DNA from: Dickeya aquatica
GTDB lineage: Bacteria > Pseudomonadota > Gammaproteobacteria > Enterobacterales > Enterobacteriaceae
Reading direction: 5' to 3'
Assembly: GCF_900095885.1 (NCBI RefSeq)
Contig: NZ_LT615367.1
Location: 3,906,001-3,970,000 of the forward strand
DNA: 64,000 bases
This document shows positions 18,778-29,182 of the stretch, in pieces (position 1 is the stretch's first letter; each line of letters starts with the position of its first letter). The notes beneath the pieces were generated by a model. That model searched no databases and was not told where the DNA came from. It saw only the letters and a list, made by a program, of their open reading frames with translations. Position numbers and translations under genes: made by a program.

Positions 18778-19854
18778 TTATAGTACGTCGATAGCGTTCA
18801 GTTCTTTAAACGCCTGTTCCAGACGGGCTACCATGCTGGCCTGACCGGCACGCAGCCAGACACGCGGGTCATAGTATTTTTTGTTCGGCTTGTCGTCACC
18901 TTCCGGGTTACCCAGTTGGCCTTGCAGATAGCCTTCATTTTTCTTGTAGTAATTCAGGATGCCTTCCCAGGTCGCCCACTGGGTGTCGGTATCAATGTTC
19001 ATTTTTACCACACCGTAGCTCACCGCTTCGGCGATTTCTTCGGCAGAAGAGCCGGAGCCGCCGTGGAAAACGAAGTCCAGGCTGTTGTGCGGCAGATTGA
19101 ATTTCTCTGACACATATTCCTGCGAGTTGCGCAGAATTTTCGGCGTCAGTTGCACGTTACCCGGCTTATAAACACCGTGGACGTTACCGAAAGAAGCCGC
19201 GATAGTGAAACGCGGGCTGATGGCGTTAAGTTTTTCATAGGCGTAAGCCACGTCTTCCGGCTGGGTATAGAGCGCGGAGTTATCCAGGTGGCTGTTGTCC
19301 ACACCGTCTTCTTCGCCGCCGGTGCAACCCAGTTCAATTTCCAGCGTCATGTCCAGTTTGGCCATACGCGCCAGATATTGGCTGCAAATGTCGATGTTTT
19401 CTTCCAGTGACTCTTCAGACAGGTCAATCATATGAGAAGAGAACAGCGGTTTACCGGTCGCAGCAAAATGTTTCTCGCCAGCATCCAGCAGGCCGTCCAG
19501 CCACGGCAACAGTTTTTTCGCGCAGTGGTCAGTGTGCAGAATCACCGGTACACCGTAGTGTGCCGCCATCTGATGAACATGATGAGCACCGGAAATCGCA
19601 CCCAGAATTGCCGCCTGCTGACCTTCAGCTTTCAGACCTTTACCGGCGGTAAATACCGCACCACCGTTAGAGAACTGAACAATAACCGGCGCGCGCACTT
19701 TGGCTGCGGCTTCTAAAACAGCGTTAATGGAATCCGTACCGACGCAGTTAACTGCGGGCAGCGCAAAGCGGTTTTCTTTGGCAACTGCGAAAACTTTCTG
19801 AACATCATCACCGGTGATGACACCAGGTTTTACGAAATCAAAGATTTTAGACAT
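18778..19854 (-). CDS. fbaA: Class II fructose-bisphosphate aldolase
   Basis: 358 residues (E. coli 359). Zinc-binding His residues are in VILHTDHCAKKLL near 108-111 and further on in FGNVHGVYKPG and DFVFHGGSGSS. The metal-dependent enzyme splits fructose-1,6-bisphosphate into dihydroxyacetone phosphate and glyceraldehyde-3-phosphate in glycolysis, and the reverse in gluconeogenesis. It is the third gene of the epd-pgk-fbaA cluster, with a 276-base structured gap after pgk. Residues throughout match E. coli with no truncation. Confidence 0.98.
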   Translation of the reverse strand: MSKIFDFVKPGVITGDDVQKVFAVAKENRFALPAVNCVGTDSINAVLEAAAKVRAPVIVQFSNGGAVFTAGKGLKAEGQQAAILGAISGAHHVHQMAAHYGVPVILHTDHCAKKLLPWLDGLLDAGEKHFAATGKPLFSSHMIDLSEESLEENIDICSQYLARMAKLDMTLEIELGCTGGEEDGVDNSHLDNSALYTQPEDVAYAYEKLNAISPRFTIAASFGNVHGVYKPGNVQLTPKILRNSQEYVSEKFNLPHNSLDFVFHGGSGSSAEEIAEAVSYGVVKMNIDTDTQWATWEGILNYYKKNEGYLQGQLGNPEGDDKPNKKYYDPRVWLRAGQASMVARLEQAFKELNAIDVL

Positions 19855-20130
19855 GTTACGTGTCCTGTTTCGTTGGCCGTGGAGGGTTAGAGATTTGTCT
19901 GTTACTTACAATCCATTAATACCATGACGATCATTGACAATGATGGTCACGGCGACAATGGTTGTTACAATCGCCACTGCAATCACAGTGACTATTATAA
20001 CAACCACTTACCGTAGCGAGCACCGCAAGCGGGCATCGCACGAAGGTGAAAAGCGCGGGCATCTGTTACCTGACCGAGGGCCAGGTAACAGGACGCGGGC
20101 CACGTCACCCGCGTTCAGCCTCTACGCGCC
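19855..20130 (-). other. Structured pgk-fbaA intergenic segment
   Basis: The 276-base spacer within the glycolytic operon contains three things seen directly. (1) A perfect 10-bp inverted repeat CTGTTACCTG/CAGGTAACAG at 20063-20091. (2) A neighbouring GC hairpin (CGCGGG, 6 bases, CACCCGCG) at about 20094-20114. (3) A low-complexity 75-base tract (about 19924-20010). On the minus strand that tract reads as a GTG-started frame of roughly 33 codons, almost all Val, Ile, Ala and Thr, and contains a perfect TATAAT. In E. coli this gap carries RNA-processing structures; whether the TATAAT is an fbaA promoter is untested. Confidence 0.45.
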
Positions 20131-21294
20131 TTACTGACGAGCGCGCTCTTCCAGCATCACGACCGCTGGCAGTTTTTTACCTTCCACGAACTCCAGGAAA
20201 GCGCCGCCGCCGGTAGAAATATAGGAGATCTTGTCGGCAATGCCGAACAGGTCGATGGCCGCCAGTGTGTCACCGCCACCGGCGATAGAGAACGCATCAC
20301 TGTTGGCAATTGCGTTAGCGATGATTTCTGTGCCTTTGCGGAAGTTCGGGAATTCGAACACGCCAACCGGGCCGTTCCACAAAATGGTTTTCGCATTTTT
20401 CAGAATGTCAGCCAGACGCTCCGCAGAAACATCGCCCAGATCCAGAATCTGCTCATCGTCTTTAATTGCGGTCACAGATTTCAGGGTCGCCGGAGCCGTT
20501 TCAGAGAACTCAGTTGCGACACGCACGTCACTCGGTACTGGAATATCACAGGTTTCCAGCAGTTTTTTCGCTTCAGGGATCAGTTCGGCTTCATACAGAG
20601 ATTTACCGACGTTATGGCCCTGTGCCGCAACGAAAGTGTTGGCGATGCCACCACCGACGATCAGCTGATCGGCGATTTTAGACAGCGAATCCAGCACCGT
20701 CAGTTTTGTGGATACTTTTGAACCACCGACGATGGCCACCATCGGGCGAGCCGGGTTGCCCAATGCTTTACCCAGCGCTTCCAGTTCATCGGACAGCAGC
20801 GGGCCAGCACAAGCGATCGGTGCAAATTTACCCACACCGTGAGTTGAGGCCTGCGCACGGTGGGCGGTTCCGAATGCATCCATCACAAACACGTCGCACA
20901 GTGCGGCGTATTTTTTAGACAGCACTTCGTCGTCTTTCTTCTCGCCTTTGTTAAAGCGCACGTTTTCCAGCACAACCAGTTCGCCTTCCGCGACCTCAAC
21001 GCCGTCCAGATACTCTTTCGCCAGACGCACCGGAGAGGACAGATGCTCTTTCAGGTAGTTCACCACCGGCAGCAGCGAAAACTCTTCGTTGTACTCGCCT
21101 TCAGTCGGGCGACCCAGATGCGAGGTGACCATCACACGGGCACCCTGTTTCAGGGCGGTTTCAATGGTCGGCAGGGAAGCACGGATACGCGCGTCAGACG
21201 TCACTTTGCCATCTTTAACCGGCACGTTCAGATCCGCACGGATCAGCACACGTTTGCCAGCCAGATCCAAGTCGGTCATCTTAATTACAGCCAT
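20131..21294 (-). CDS. pgk: Phosphoglycerate kinase
   Basis: 387 residues, E. coli length. N-terminal substrate motif [28 protein letters not shown], and in the C-terminal nucleotide domain [18 protein letters not shown] and GGGDTLAAI. It transfers phosphate from 1,3-bisphosphoglycerate to ADP. It sits between epd (67-base gap) and fbaA, the usual cotranscribed order. No anomalies. Confidence 0.98.
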   Translation of the reverse strand: MAVIKMTDLDLAGKRVLIRADLNVPVKDGKVTSDARIRASLPTIETALKQGARVMVTSHLGRPTEGEYNEEFSLLPVVNYLKEHLSSPVRLAKEYLDGVEVAEGELVVLENVRFNKGEKKDDEVLSKKYAALCDVFVMDAFGTAHRAQASTHGVGKFAPIACAGPLLSDELEALGKALGNPARPMVAIVGGSKVSTKLTVLDSLSKIADQLIVGGGIANTFVAAQGHNVGKSLYEAELIPEAKKLLETCDIPVPSDVRVATEFSETAPATLKSVTAIKDDEQILDLGDVSAERLADILKNAKTILWNGPVGVFEFPNFRKGTEIIANAIANSDAFSIAGGGDTLAAIDLFGIADKISYISTGGGAFLEFVEGKKLPAVVMLEERARQ

Positions 21295-21361
21295 GGTGAA
21301 CCCTCTTGTTGATTCTCTTTAAAGTTGCTTGAGTGAGGCGGCAGTTTCCCGCCGCCGACTA

Positions 21362-22378
21362 TCAGAAACCGCAGGCTGCCATTGCCAGTGTTGTATCCAA
21401 CATCCGGTTGGCAAAGCCCCATTCGTTATCGCACCAGACCAGCGTTTTGATCAGATGCCCGCCGCTAACACGGGTTTGTGTTCCATCCACAATCGCACTG
21501 TGCGGATCGTGATTAAAATCCACGGAAACCAGCGGCAAATCGGTATAGTCAACTATACCACGAAATGTATTCTGCGCTGACTGGCGAAAAAGCGTATTGA
21601 TTTCACTTACGTTTACCGCATTTTTCACACTGACGCTCAAATCGATCGCCGTGACATTAATGGTAGGTACTCGCACCGAAATCGCTTCAAACCTGTCTTC
21701 AAATTTCGGAAAAAAGCGGGTGATCCCCACCGCCAGCTTAGTATCCACCGGAATGATCGACTGACTGGCGGCGCGTGTGCGCCTGAGATCATGATGATAA
21801 GCGTCGATCACCGGTTGATCGTTCATCGAAGCATGGATAGTGGTCACTGTACCGCTCTCGATGCCATACGCATCATCCAGCAGTTTGATAATCGGAATAA
21901 TACAGTTAGTGGTGCAAGAGGCGTTCGACACCAGCCGGTGCACTGAAAGCAGGTCGCGATGGTTGACGCCATAAACAATAGTGGCATCGAGCTCTGGCGC
22001 ACCTGGGTGGGAGAACAACACTTTCTTCGCCCCTGCCGCCAGATGGGCCTCGCCATCAGCGCGGCTACCATAGGCACCACTGCAATCCAGTACGATATCC
22101 ACCCCGAGCTCACGCCACGGCAACCCATGAATATCAGGCTCATGCAACAGACGGATGGTGTCATCACCGACTAACAGACGGTCACACTCCTGACGCACAT
22201 CCCACGAAAAACGGCCGTGACTGCTGTCATATTTAAGCAAATGGGCGATACCTTCAGCATTCGCCAGCTCATTGATTGCCACCACCGAAATCTCAGCCCG
22301 TCGCCCGGATTCATACAGTGCGCGCAGTACGCTGCGACCGATACGACCAAAACCGTTTATCGCAATACGGATCGTCAT
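21362..22378 (-). CDS. epd: D-erythrose-4-phosphate dehydrogenase
   Basis: 338 residues of the GAPDH superfamily: N-terminal NAD motif [15 protein letters not shown] and catalytic Cys in SNASCTTNC near 155. Placement before pgk and the sequence [23 protein letters not shown] identify Epd rather than GapA. It oxidises erythrose-4-phosphate to 4-phosphoerythronate, the first step of the DXP-dependent pyridoxal phosphate pathway. The ATG is preceded by AGGGAATTTC. It heads the epd-pgk-fbaA cluster. Confidence 0.95.
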   Translation of the reverse strand: MTIRIAINGFGRIGRSVLRALYESGRRAEISVVAINELANAEGIAHLLKYDSSHGRFSWDVRQECDRLLVGDDTIRLLHEPDIHGLPWRELGVDIVLDCSGAYGSRADGEAHLAAGAKKVLFSHPGAPELDATIVYGVNHRDLLSVHRLVSNASCTTNCIIPIIKLLDDAYGIESGTVTTIHASMNDQPVIDAYHHDLRRTRAASQSIIPVDTKLAVGITRFFPKFEDRFEAISVRVPTINVTAIDLSVSVKNAVNVSEINTLFRQSAQNTFRGIVDYTDLPLVSVDFNHDPHSAIVDGTQTRVSGGHLIKTLVWCDNEWGFANRMLDTTLAMAACGF

Positions 22379-22682
22379 GAAATTCCCTGTGTAGTGATAA
22401 AGACACCGCGCATCATAGAATAATCAGTACGCCGCCAGGAATAAACCGCTTATTGCATGCTCTCTCGCATCAAGCTCATCACCACAAATACGGCATATAA
22501 CATGCCGCCACACCAATGACTGAAACGCTTCAGCTAGCATAAACGAATTGCAGGGCAAAGGAAATATGGCGTCAGGGTGGATGCCAGAAGGGTGATCCGC
22601 GTCAAAAAATTACCGCACACTTTGTTGTTTTTTCTTAGGGGTCGCGGTTGTGCTGAACCGGCCGGTTTTGGCCGTCAACATC
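22379..22682. other. epd upstream region
   Basis: About 300 bases between the epd start and the tktA terminator. I see no gene. It should contain the epd-pgk-fbaA promoter(s), but no hexamer pair or operator was convincing by eye. Confidence 0.4.
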
Positions 22683-22711
22683 AAAAAAAAGGCCGGGAAA
22701 TGTCCCGGCCT
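22683..22711 (-). terminator. tktA terminator
   Basis: On the minus strand GGCCGGGA, loop CATT, TCCCGGCC is followed by eight T: a strong rho-independent terminator 30 bases after the tktA stop codon. Confidence 0.92.
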
Positions 22712-22741
22712 GACTGAGTGGTCAACACAAGTACGCTGGAT

Positions 22742-24736
22742 TTATTTCAGCAGTGCTTTGGCTTTTGCCACCACGTTATCGGTGGTGAAACCGAAGACTT
22801 CAAACAGTTTTTCTGCGGGGGCAGATTCACCAAAACCTTCCATACCGACGATGGCACCATTCAGGCCAACGTATTTGTACCAGTAATCAGCGATACCGGC
22901 CTCAATAGCCACACGCGCGCTGACCGCAGCAGGCAACACCGCTTCGCGGTAAGCAGCATCCTGCTTATCGAACGCATCGGTAGACGGCATGGACACCACG
23001 CGAGCCTTGATGCCGTCAGCGGTCAATTGCTGCCAGGCAGCCACGGCCAGTTCTACTTCAGAACCGGTCGCAATCAAAATCACCTGAGGCTGGCCGCCGC
23101 TGTCTTTGAGCACATAAGCCCCTTTCGCCACATCGGCCAGTTGCCGGGCAGTACGCTCCTGCTGCGCCAGATTCTGACGAGACAGAATCAGCGCCGTCGG
23201 GCCATCTTTACGCTCAATAGCGTATTTCCAGGCCACCGCAGTTTCAACCTGATCGGCCGGACGCCAGGTGCTCATATTCGGCGTGACGCGCAGGCTTGCC
23301 AGTTGTTCTACCGGCTGATGGGTCGGGCCATCTTCACCCAGGCCAATCGAGTCATGGGTGTAGACATAGATACTGCGCACTTTCATCAGTGCCGCCATAC
23401 GCACCGCATTACGGGCATATTCAACGAACATCAGGAACGTTGCGGTATACGGCACAAAACCACCGTGCAGCGAGATACCGTTCGCAATAGCGGTCATACC
23501 AAATTCACGCACACCGTAGTGAATGTAGTTACCGGCAGCATCTTCATTCAACGCTTTGGAGCCAGACCAAATCGTCAGGTTGCTCGGTGCCAGGTCAGCG
23601 GAGCCGCCCAGGAATTCAGGCAGCAGCTTGCCATAGGCTTCCAGCGCATTTTGCGAGGCTTTACGGCTGGCAATCTTCGCCGGGTTGGCCTGCAATTGTT
23701 CGATAATTCTGGCAGACTCGGCCTGCCAGTTAACCGGCAATTCACCGCTCACGCGACGGCTGAACTCAGCCGCCAGTTCCGGGTAAGCGCTGGCGTAAGC
23801 GTTGAACGCCTGCTGCCAGGCAGCTTCTTTGCTCTGACCGGCTTTGCGGGCATCCCAGGCGGCATAAATATCAGCCGGGATGTCAAACGGGCCGTATTGC
23901 CAGCCCAGTTGTTCACGCGTAGCGGCCACTTCGGCATCACCCAGCGGCGCACCGTGGGAATCATGCGTACCGGCTTTGTTCGGCGAGCCAAAACCAATGA
24001 CGGTTTTGCACAGCAACAGAGAGGGCTTATCGCTCACACGCTTCGCTTCTTCGATAGCGCGCTCGATAGCATCAGCATCGTGGCCGTCAACACCGCGCAC
24101 CACATGCCAGCCATAGGATTCAAAACGGGCTGCGGTATCATCGGTAAACCACCCTTCGATATGGCCATCGATGGAAATACCGTTATCGTCGTAGAACGCG
24201 ACCAGTTTACCCAGTTTCAGGGTTCCGGCCAGCGAGCAGACCTCGTGGGAGATCCCTTCCATCATGCAACCATCACCGAGGAAGACATAGGTGTGGTGAT
24301 CAACGATGTCATGACCCGGGCGGTTGAACTGCGCCGCCAGCGTGCGCTCAGCAATCGCCATGCCGACCGCATTGGCAATCCCCTGTCCCAGCGGGCCGGT
24401 GGTGGTTTCCACGCCCGGTGTGTAACCCACTTCCGGGTGCCCCGGTGTTCTGGAGTGCAACTGGCGGAAGTTTTTCAGTTCTTCAATCGGCAGGTCATAA
24501 CCGGTCAGGTGCAGCAGGCTGTAAATCAGCATCGATGCATGGCCATTGGACAGCACAAAGCGGTCGCGGTTGGCCCAGTTCGGATTAGCCGGGTTATGGT
24601 TTAGGTGGTCACGCCATAATACTTCAGCGATATCCGCCATCCCCATCGGTGCGCCCGGATGACCGGATTTGGCCTTCTGCACGCCATCCATACTCAACGC
24701 ACGGATAGCATTGGCAAGTTCTTTACGAGAGGACAT
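22742..24736 (-). CDS. tktA: Transketolase A
   Basis: 664 residues (E. coli TktA 663). The thiamine diphosphate motif begins GDGCMMEG and continues with the N-rich metal segment (YDDNGIS). Also seen are [18 protein letters not shown] near the start, the transketolase signature VREFGM, and a C-terminal domain. It moves two-carbon ketol units between sugar phosphates in the pentose phosphate pathway and supplies erythrose-4-phosphate, the substrate of the neighbouring epd product. The long opposite-strand open frame here is a shadow of this gene. Confidence 0.97.
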   Translation of the reverse strand: MSSRKELANAIRALSMDGVQKAKSGHPGAPMGMADIAEVLWRDHLNHNPANPNWANRDRFVLSNGHASMLIYSLLHLTGYDLPIEELKNFRQLHSRTPGHPEVGYTPGVETTTGPLGQGIANAVGMAIAERTLAAQFNRPGHDIVDHHTYVFLGDGCMMEGISHEVCSLAGTLKLGKLVAFYDDNGISIDGHIEGWFTDDTAARFESYGWHVVRGVDGHDADAIERAIEEAKRVSDKPSLLLCKTVIGFGSPNKAGTHDSHGAPLGDAEVAATREQLGWQYGPFDIPADIYAAWDARKAGQSKEAAWQQAFNAYASAYPELAAEFSRRVSGELPVNWQAESARIIEQLQANPAKIASRKASQNALEAYGKLLPEFLGGSADLAPSNLTIWSGSKALNEDAAGNYIHYGVREFGMTAIANGISLHGGFVPYTATFLMFVEYARNAVRMAALMKVRSIYVYTHDSIGLGEDGPTHQPVEQLASLRVTPNMSTWRPADQVETAVAWKYAIERKDGPTALILSRQNLAQQERTARQLADVAKGAYVLKDSGGQPQVILIATGSEVELAVAAWQQLTADGIKARVVSMPSTDAFDKQDAAYREAVLPAAVSARVAIEAGIADYWYKYVGLNGAIVGMEGFGESAPAEKLFEVFGFTTDNVVAKAKALLK

Positions 24737-24948
24737 GCTTTACTCCAGATCGGATTGAACAATAGCCTTTCGAACATAAAACATATTAATCAATACGTTA
24801 GCTCAAAATGGCAAAGAAAGGATATTGCCAAATGTACATGAAAAAGCGGTTGATTGCACATGGAACAACACGCGGCACACCGAAGTGCGCCGCGTGTCAA
24901 AGATAAGGGGATTAGCCCCCTGATGAGAGGTCAACACGCCTCAACGGA

Positions 24949-26139
24949 TTAATGCGTGGCGCTTTCATGACCATGCAGGCGATGGCGAGTCACCAGCCCC
25001 AGCAACAGGCACATCACAAACACGACAAAATACAGGCCGTTAGCGGTAACTAACGCCGCATGCACGCCGAGGTGCTGCACAATCGGGCCGGTAACGATGA
25101 ACGTCAGCATGGTGCCGACCGTCCCACAGGTCAGAATAAAATTCACCAGCTTCGGTGAGGGCACTTTTGTCTGCTGCGAGCCCAGCGTAATCAGGGTGGT
25201 GTAAATCGCGCTGGAAATAAACCCGAGGCCGAAGATGAAATATTTCAGCAAATCAGGTTGCCCGGCGCTGACAAACAGGTACATCGCCCCGGTCGCCAGC
25301 AGCGCCAGCACCGTAACAACGCGCTGCAAATCAAAGAATTTCAGCACCACGCTAAACACCCACATGCCAATCATGTAAGACGTCCAAAAACTGCTGACCA
25401 GCGCCCCTGCATCACCAATGTCCATGTTGAAGGTTTTGGTCACGTATTCCGGCACCCACTGAATAAACGCCAGTTGCCCGAGGATATAGCACAATGCCGC
25501 CACCGACAGGAACAGCACACCCGTGCCCCATTTTTCCTGCACGACATTCTGTTGTACATCCGCTTTTTTTGCGCCAATTTCAGGGAAATCAGACAACAGC
25601 GTCAACACCAGAATCACGACATACAGCAGCCCGATACAGGCATAGATCCAGTACCAGCCAAAATGGCGAGACAGCAATGCCGCGGCGACAATCGGAAAGA
25701 TAGTCCCGGCCATACTGAAAAAGGAATCGGTAAACAGCAGACGCGCACCGCGCTGGCGGCCAACGTAGAGCTGGGTTATCAGGAAAGTACCAATCGACAT
25801 GGTAATACCGCTGACCACGCCAAGCACGAACATACAGGCTGAGAACACCGCCAGCGATTTACCAACAAACAACCCGATAACGGAGAGCACAATCAGGATG
25901 AAGCCGAAGATCAGCTGTTTTTTCAGCGCGAAAACATCCATCAGCCAAACATTGAGAAAAATGGACAACAGAATACCGGTATTCAAAAACGTAAAGGTGT
26001 TGCTCATATCGGCAATCGGTACGTTGAAATACTGTGCGATATCACCCATCACCATACCGGTGACAATGACCAGCGCGCCGGTCAGCGCATAAGAGAAGCA
26101 ACTGGTAAAAAACAGCCGCTGACGATTAAGATCAGACAT
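24949..26139 (-). CDS. tsgA: Major facilitator superfamily transporter TsgA
   Basis: 396 residues and about 12 hydrophobic helices. Segments such as [50 protein letters not shown] and [19 protein letters not shown] match E. coli TsgA (YhfC) closely. Family members are inner-membrane MFS proteins; tsgA was named from a tellurite/selenite-growth phenotype and the substrate is unknown. The start has a strong AGGAAGGAAAT ribosome site. In E. coli tsgA is near nirB, so its place between tktA and speA (where E. coli has loiP and speB) is a difference in gene order. Confidence 0.92.
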   Translation of the reverse strand: MSDLNRQRLFFTSCFSYALTGALVIVTGMVMGDIAQYFNVPIADMSNTFTFLNTGILLSIFLNVWLMDVFALKKQLIFGFILIVLSVIGLFVGKSLAVFSACMFVLGVVSGITMSIGTFLITQLYVGRQRGARLLFTDSFFSMAGTIFPIVAAALLSRHFGWYWIYACIGLLYVVILVLTLLSDFPEIGAKKADVQQNVVQEKWGTGVLFLSVAALCYILGQLAFIQWVPEYVTKTFNMDIGDAGALVSSFWTSYMIGMWVFSVVLKFFDLQRVVTVLALLATGAMYLFVSAGQPDLLKYFIFGLGFISSAIYTTLITLGSQQTKVPSPKLVNFILTCGTVGTMLTFIVTGPIVQHLGVHAALVTANGLYFVVFVMCLLLGLVTRHRLHGHESATH

Positions 26140-26271
26140 ATTTCCTTCCTGTCATAAGAAACATAAAAAGCGCCGCCCGCAGTGAGCCCGCGCCATAAAC
26201 CCCATAATCAGATTATCTTTGCGACTTTCACTTCGCCATTACGCGATGCAAGAACCCGGCATTAACGAAAA

Positions 26272-26304
26272 AAAGGTTGAGCACCGGAGCACTCAACCTT
26301 TCTA
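26272..26304 (-). terminator. speA terminator
   Basis: On the minus strand AGGTTGAG, a 10-base loop, CTCAACCT is followed by seven T, 19 bases after the speA stop. Confidence 0.9.
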
Positions 26305-26319
26305 TCTTATTGCACCGTC

Positions 26320-28299
26320 TTACTCTTCGTCTTCCAGATAGGTATAACCATACAGGCCGGTTTCAAACTCTTGCATGAACTGTGCTTGCAATTCCGGTTC
26401 CAGATCGGCTGCTTTCACCTGGTCACGAAAACGCGACATCAGCACACTCGGGTCAAGCTGCACATACTCAAGCATGTCTGCCACCGTATTGCCTTCATCT
26501 GACTCTTCAATCTCAACGGTGCCATCCTGAAACACAAACACATCCACCGTGGAAGTATCACCAAACAGGTTATGCATATTACCGAGAATTTCCTGATACG
26601 CCCCGACCATGAAAAAGCCTAACAGCGGCGGATTTTCCGGGTCATACGGTGGCATTGGCATGGTGGTGGCTACGCCATCGCCATCCACATAGTGGTCAAT
26701 CGCCCCATCAGAATCACAGGTGATATCAAGCAGTACGGCACGACGCTGCGGCGGCTTGTCCAGCCCTTCCAGCGGCAACACCGGGAACAGTTGGTCAATC
26801 CCCCAGGCATCCGGCATCGACTGGAACAGCGAAAAGTTCACGTACAGCTTATCCGCCATCCGCTCTTGCAGCTCGTCGATAATCGGCCGGTGAGCACGGT
26901 TACTCGGGTCAAGCTGCTGTTGCAGACGCTGACAGATATTGAGATAGAGCTGTTCTGCCTGCGCGCGCTGGGTTAAATCCAGCATACCGTGGGTATACTG
27001 CGTGTGGATATCGTTCAAATCCATCTGGCTGTCATGCAGCCATTCGCGCAGTGAGCGGCGGTTGCCCGGCTCCTGAATTTCCTGCCAGGTATTCCATAAG
27101 CTTTCCAGCGCACGCGGGGCATCGGCATCCGGCTGCGTGGGCTCGCAAAACTCGTTACGTTCGACACCAATAATATTCGAGACCAAAACGGTGTGGTGTG
27201 CCGTCACCGCGCGCCCGGACTCCGTGATAACCGTCGGATGTGGCAGGCCGTATTCATTACAGGCATCACCAATCCCCCAAATCACGTTATTGGCGTATTC
27301 GTTCAGGCCATAGTTGACCGAGCAGTCTGACTGTGAGCGCGTGCCCTCATAATCGACGCCCAACCCACCGCCAACGTCAAAACACTGAATATTGACGCCA
27401 AGCTTATGCAATTCAACGTAAAAACGCGCCGACTCGCGCACACCGGTGGCGATATCACGAATATTGGCCAACTGAGAGCCAAGATGGAAATGCAGCAATT
27501 GCAGGCAATCGAGGCGGTTGGCATTACGCAGCAACTCCACCAGTTGCAGCACCTGAGTGGCTGCAAGGCCAAACTTCGACTTCTCGCCGCCGCTTGACTG
27601 CCATTTGCCCGAGCCTTGCGAGGCCAGACGCGCACGCACCCCCAGACGAGGCACCACATTAAGGCGCTCTGCTTCTTCCAGCACCAGCTTGATTTCGGAC
27701 ATCTTCTCGATGACCAGATACACCTTGTGACCCAGCTTTTCACCGATCAACGCCAGACGGATATATTCGCGGTCTTTGTAGCCGTTACACACAATCACCG
27801 AGCGCGTCATTCCCGCATGGCCGAGTACCGCCATCAGTTCTGCTTTCGAGCCCGCCTCCAGCCCCAGCGGCTCACCTGAGTTGATCAGAGATTCAATCAC
27901 GCGGCGATGCTGGTTCACCTTAATGGGATAAACCAGAAAGTAACCGCCCTGATAGCCGAACGACTCGCGCGCGCGCTTGAATGCTGCGTTGATAGAGCGC
28001 AAACGGTGTTGCAGGATCTGCGGGAAACAAAACAGCGCAGGCAGCCGTTGATTATCCTGCTGGCGCGCTTTCACCAATTTGGCGAGATCAACGCGAGCTT
28101 GCGGCACGTCGGGATCCGGGCACACACTGATGTGCCCAAGCTCATTGACGTCATAATAGTTGTTGCCCCACCAGGCAATGTTATAAGTGCGCAGCATTTC
28201 ACTGGCATCGCGGTCATTCATGGCTACCTCCTGCATGGAGCGCAGATGATCGTGTTTACCCGCCACTGACGAGTACGGTTGAATCATATCGTCAGACAT
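26320..28299 (-). CDS. speA: Biosynthetic arginine decarboxylase
   Basis: 659 residues (E. coli 658), MSDDM start. It is a group IV PLP decarboxylase with an alanine-racemase-like barrel; the PLP Lys is in LVYPIKVNQ at residue 127. [17 protein letters not shown] and [14 protein letters not shown] form the phosphate loop region, and the active-site CDSDG lies in [15 protein letters not shown]. It makes agmatine from arginine for putrescine synthesis. E. coli speB (agmatinase), usually downstream, is not here. A short Arg-rich reading frame lies just upstream. Confidence 0.98.
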   Translation of the reverse strand: MSDDMIQPYSSVAGKHDHLRSMQEVAMNDRDASEMLRTYNIAWWGNNYYDVNELGHISVCPDPDVPQARVDLAKLVKARQQDNQRLPALFCFPQILQHRLRSINAAFKRARESFGYQGGYFLVYPIKVNQHRRVIESLINSGEPLGLEAGSKAELMAVLGHAGMTRSVIVCNGYKDREYIRLALIGEKLGHKVYLVIEKMSEIKLVLEEAERLNVVPRLGVRARLASQGSGKWQSSGGEKSKFGLAATQVLQLVELLRNANRLDCLQLLHFHLGSQLANIRDIATGVRESARFYVELHKLGVNIQCFDVGGGLGVDYEGTRSQSDCSVNYGLNEYANNVIWGIGDACNEYGLPHPTVITESGRAVTAHHTVLVSNIIGVERNEFCEPTQPDADAPRALESLWNTWQEIQEPGNRRSLREWLHDSQMDLNDIHTQYTHGMLDLTQRAQAEQLYLNICQRLQQQLDPSNRAHRPIIDELQERMADKLYVNFSLFQSMPDAWGIDQLFPVLPLEGLDKPPQRRAVLLDITCDSDGAIDHYVDGDGVATTMPMPPYDPENPPLLGFFMVGAYQEILGNMHNLFGDTSTVDVFVFQDGTVEIEESDEGNTVADMLEYVQLDPSVLMSRFRDQVKAADLEPELQAQFMQEFETGLYGYTYLEDEE

Positions 28300-28332
28300 G
28301 GCGACTCCCCTCTAGCACTTCTTGATGAATAA

Positions 28333-28410
28333 TCACATTTTTTCCCGCAACAGATACCCGCCGCGCCGCGATGGCGCAGAAAGCCGATAGCGAAACAACC
28401 GGCAGACCAT
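28333..28410 (-). CDS. Candidate Arg-rich leader peptide of speA
   Basis: A 25-codon ORF beginning ATG GTC TGC CGG and ending GAA AAA ATG TGA, with its stop 34 bases before the speA start. Six of 25 codons are Arg (four CGG, two CGC), notable directly upstream of arginine decarboxylase. The ribosome site is weak (GGCGG seven bases before the ATG). It also lies inside a longer 84-codon frame starting at 28587. In E. coli the small gene yqgB occupies this spot, but I cannot align it convincingly. Translation is unproven; this is an inference from composition and position. Confidence 0.3.
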   Translation of the reverse strand: MVCRLFRYRLSAPSRRGGYLLREKM

Positions 28411-29001
28411 AGTATGCCGCCGTTTTATGACTCTTATTAGTGTAAAACACGATGTCAGACTCCGAGGTTCGGGTCGGTAAAAACCAGGGAAAACACCACC
28501 AGAAGAATGCCGGACGCATTCATTGGTGCGAAGAAAAAAGCAGGTTAGCCAGCTCGGGAGTCCTGCGTTGCGCTGTGGGACAGGCAACTTCGGGCAAATG
28601 GCGCGAAGGATTCAAAGGATTGAGTCAGTGACGTCGTGGCGTCAAAAGGAAAGCGCAGCTCACTCAATAAACAACGGATCATTAATCCTATCACCTCCAC
28701 GCTCGCCGCAGAATGCGGCCGGGCTATCACGAAAATCGTCAGAAAAACCGTTTCACATCATCAAGGCCACTACGTCATCGGTGCAGTTTTTCAGGGTGGA
28801 AAACCGCGCGTACTACATGTGATGGCAACCTGAATTACGGACAACAAGACCGCCCGCCGTTTATACCTATCCCTCCCCGGAAAAGCAAAATGAAAATGGT
28901 AAAAATCCCTGTCATTGTGGGAAAAGCGGCCTATACCTAATTAACAATGGGCTGCTGTGGGACAAAAATTGCTGGCAAGGGGCCAACGTGTAACCTAGAA
29001 T
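28411..29001. other. speA-metK divergent intergenic region
   Basis: About 590 bases between the divergent genes with no gene I recognise. E. coli carries tiny yqgB, yqgC and yqgD here. Around 28430-28450 the minus strand reads TGTTTTACACTAATAAGA, which can be read in frames giving CFTL or FYTNK, vaguely like the YqgB C terminus, but no intact YqgB is evident. The speA promoter must lie here. Confidence 0.35.
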
Positions 29002-29025
29002 AGCCGTCCAGATGTTAATCCATCC
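29002..29025. promoter_or_regulatory. Tandem MetJ boxes upstream of metK
   Basis: Three consecutive 8-mers AGCCGTCC, AGATGTTA and ATCCATCC match the met box AGACGTCT at six, five and four positions in the correct 8-base phase. A TAGAAT -10-like hexamer is immediately to the left. MetJ with SAM represses metK in E. coli, so the site is expected. About 157 bases of leader separate it from the start codon. Confidence 0.55.
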
Positions 29026-29182
29026 ATACTGATTAATGGTATCTCCCCAGTCATTTTGGTTGCAGAGGCTCCGAAAGAAAGAGGCAGGGTGTACGGCCGA
29101 CACACAAAGTCATACGGCCACAACCTGAAGAATAACGGGGATACATTGCTTAACGGCTTTAGCTTATAAGGTAAAGAAACTC

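Noticed and set aside
22718..24604. 628-codon open frame on the strand opposite tktA
   Set aside because: It is an antisense shadow of the highly conserved tktA gene; codon bias explains it and it has no recognisable domain.
24841..24948. Possible small RNA between tktA and tsgA
   Set aside because: Only about 210 bases, with no clear terminator or promoter pair on either strand.
28292..28450. GTG-started 52-codon frame overlapping the speA start, considered as a YqgB homologue
   Set aside because: The resemblance to YqgB is limited to a few residues and cannot be trusted without alignment; another frame in the same DNA fits equally well.
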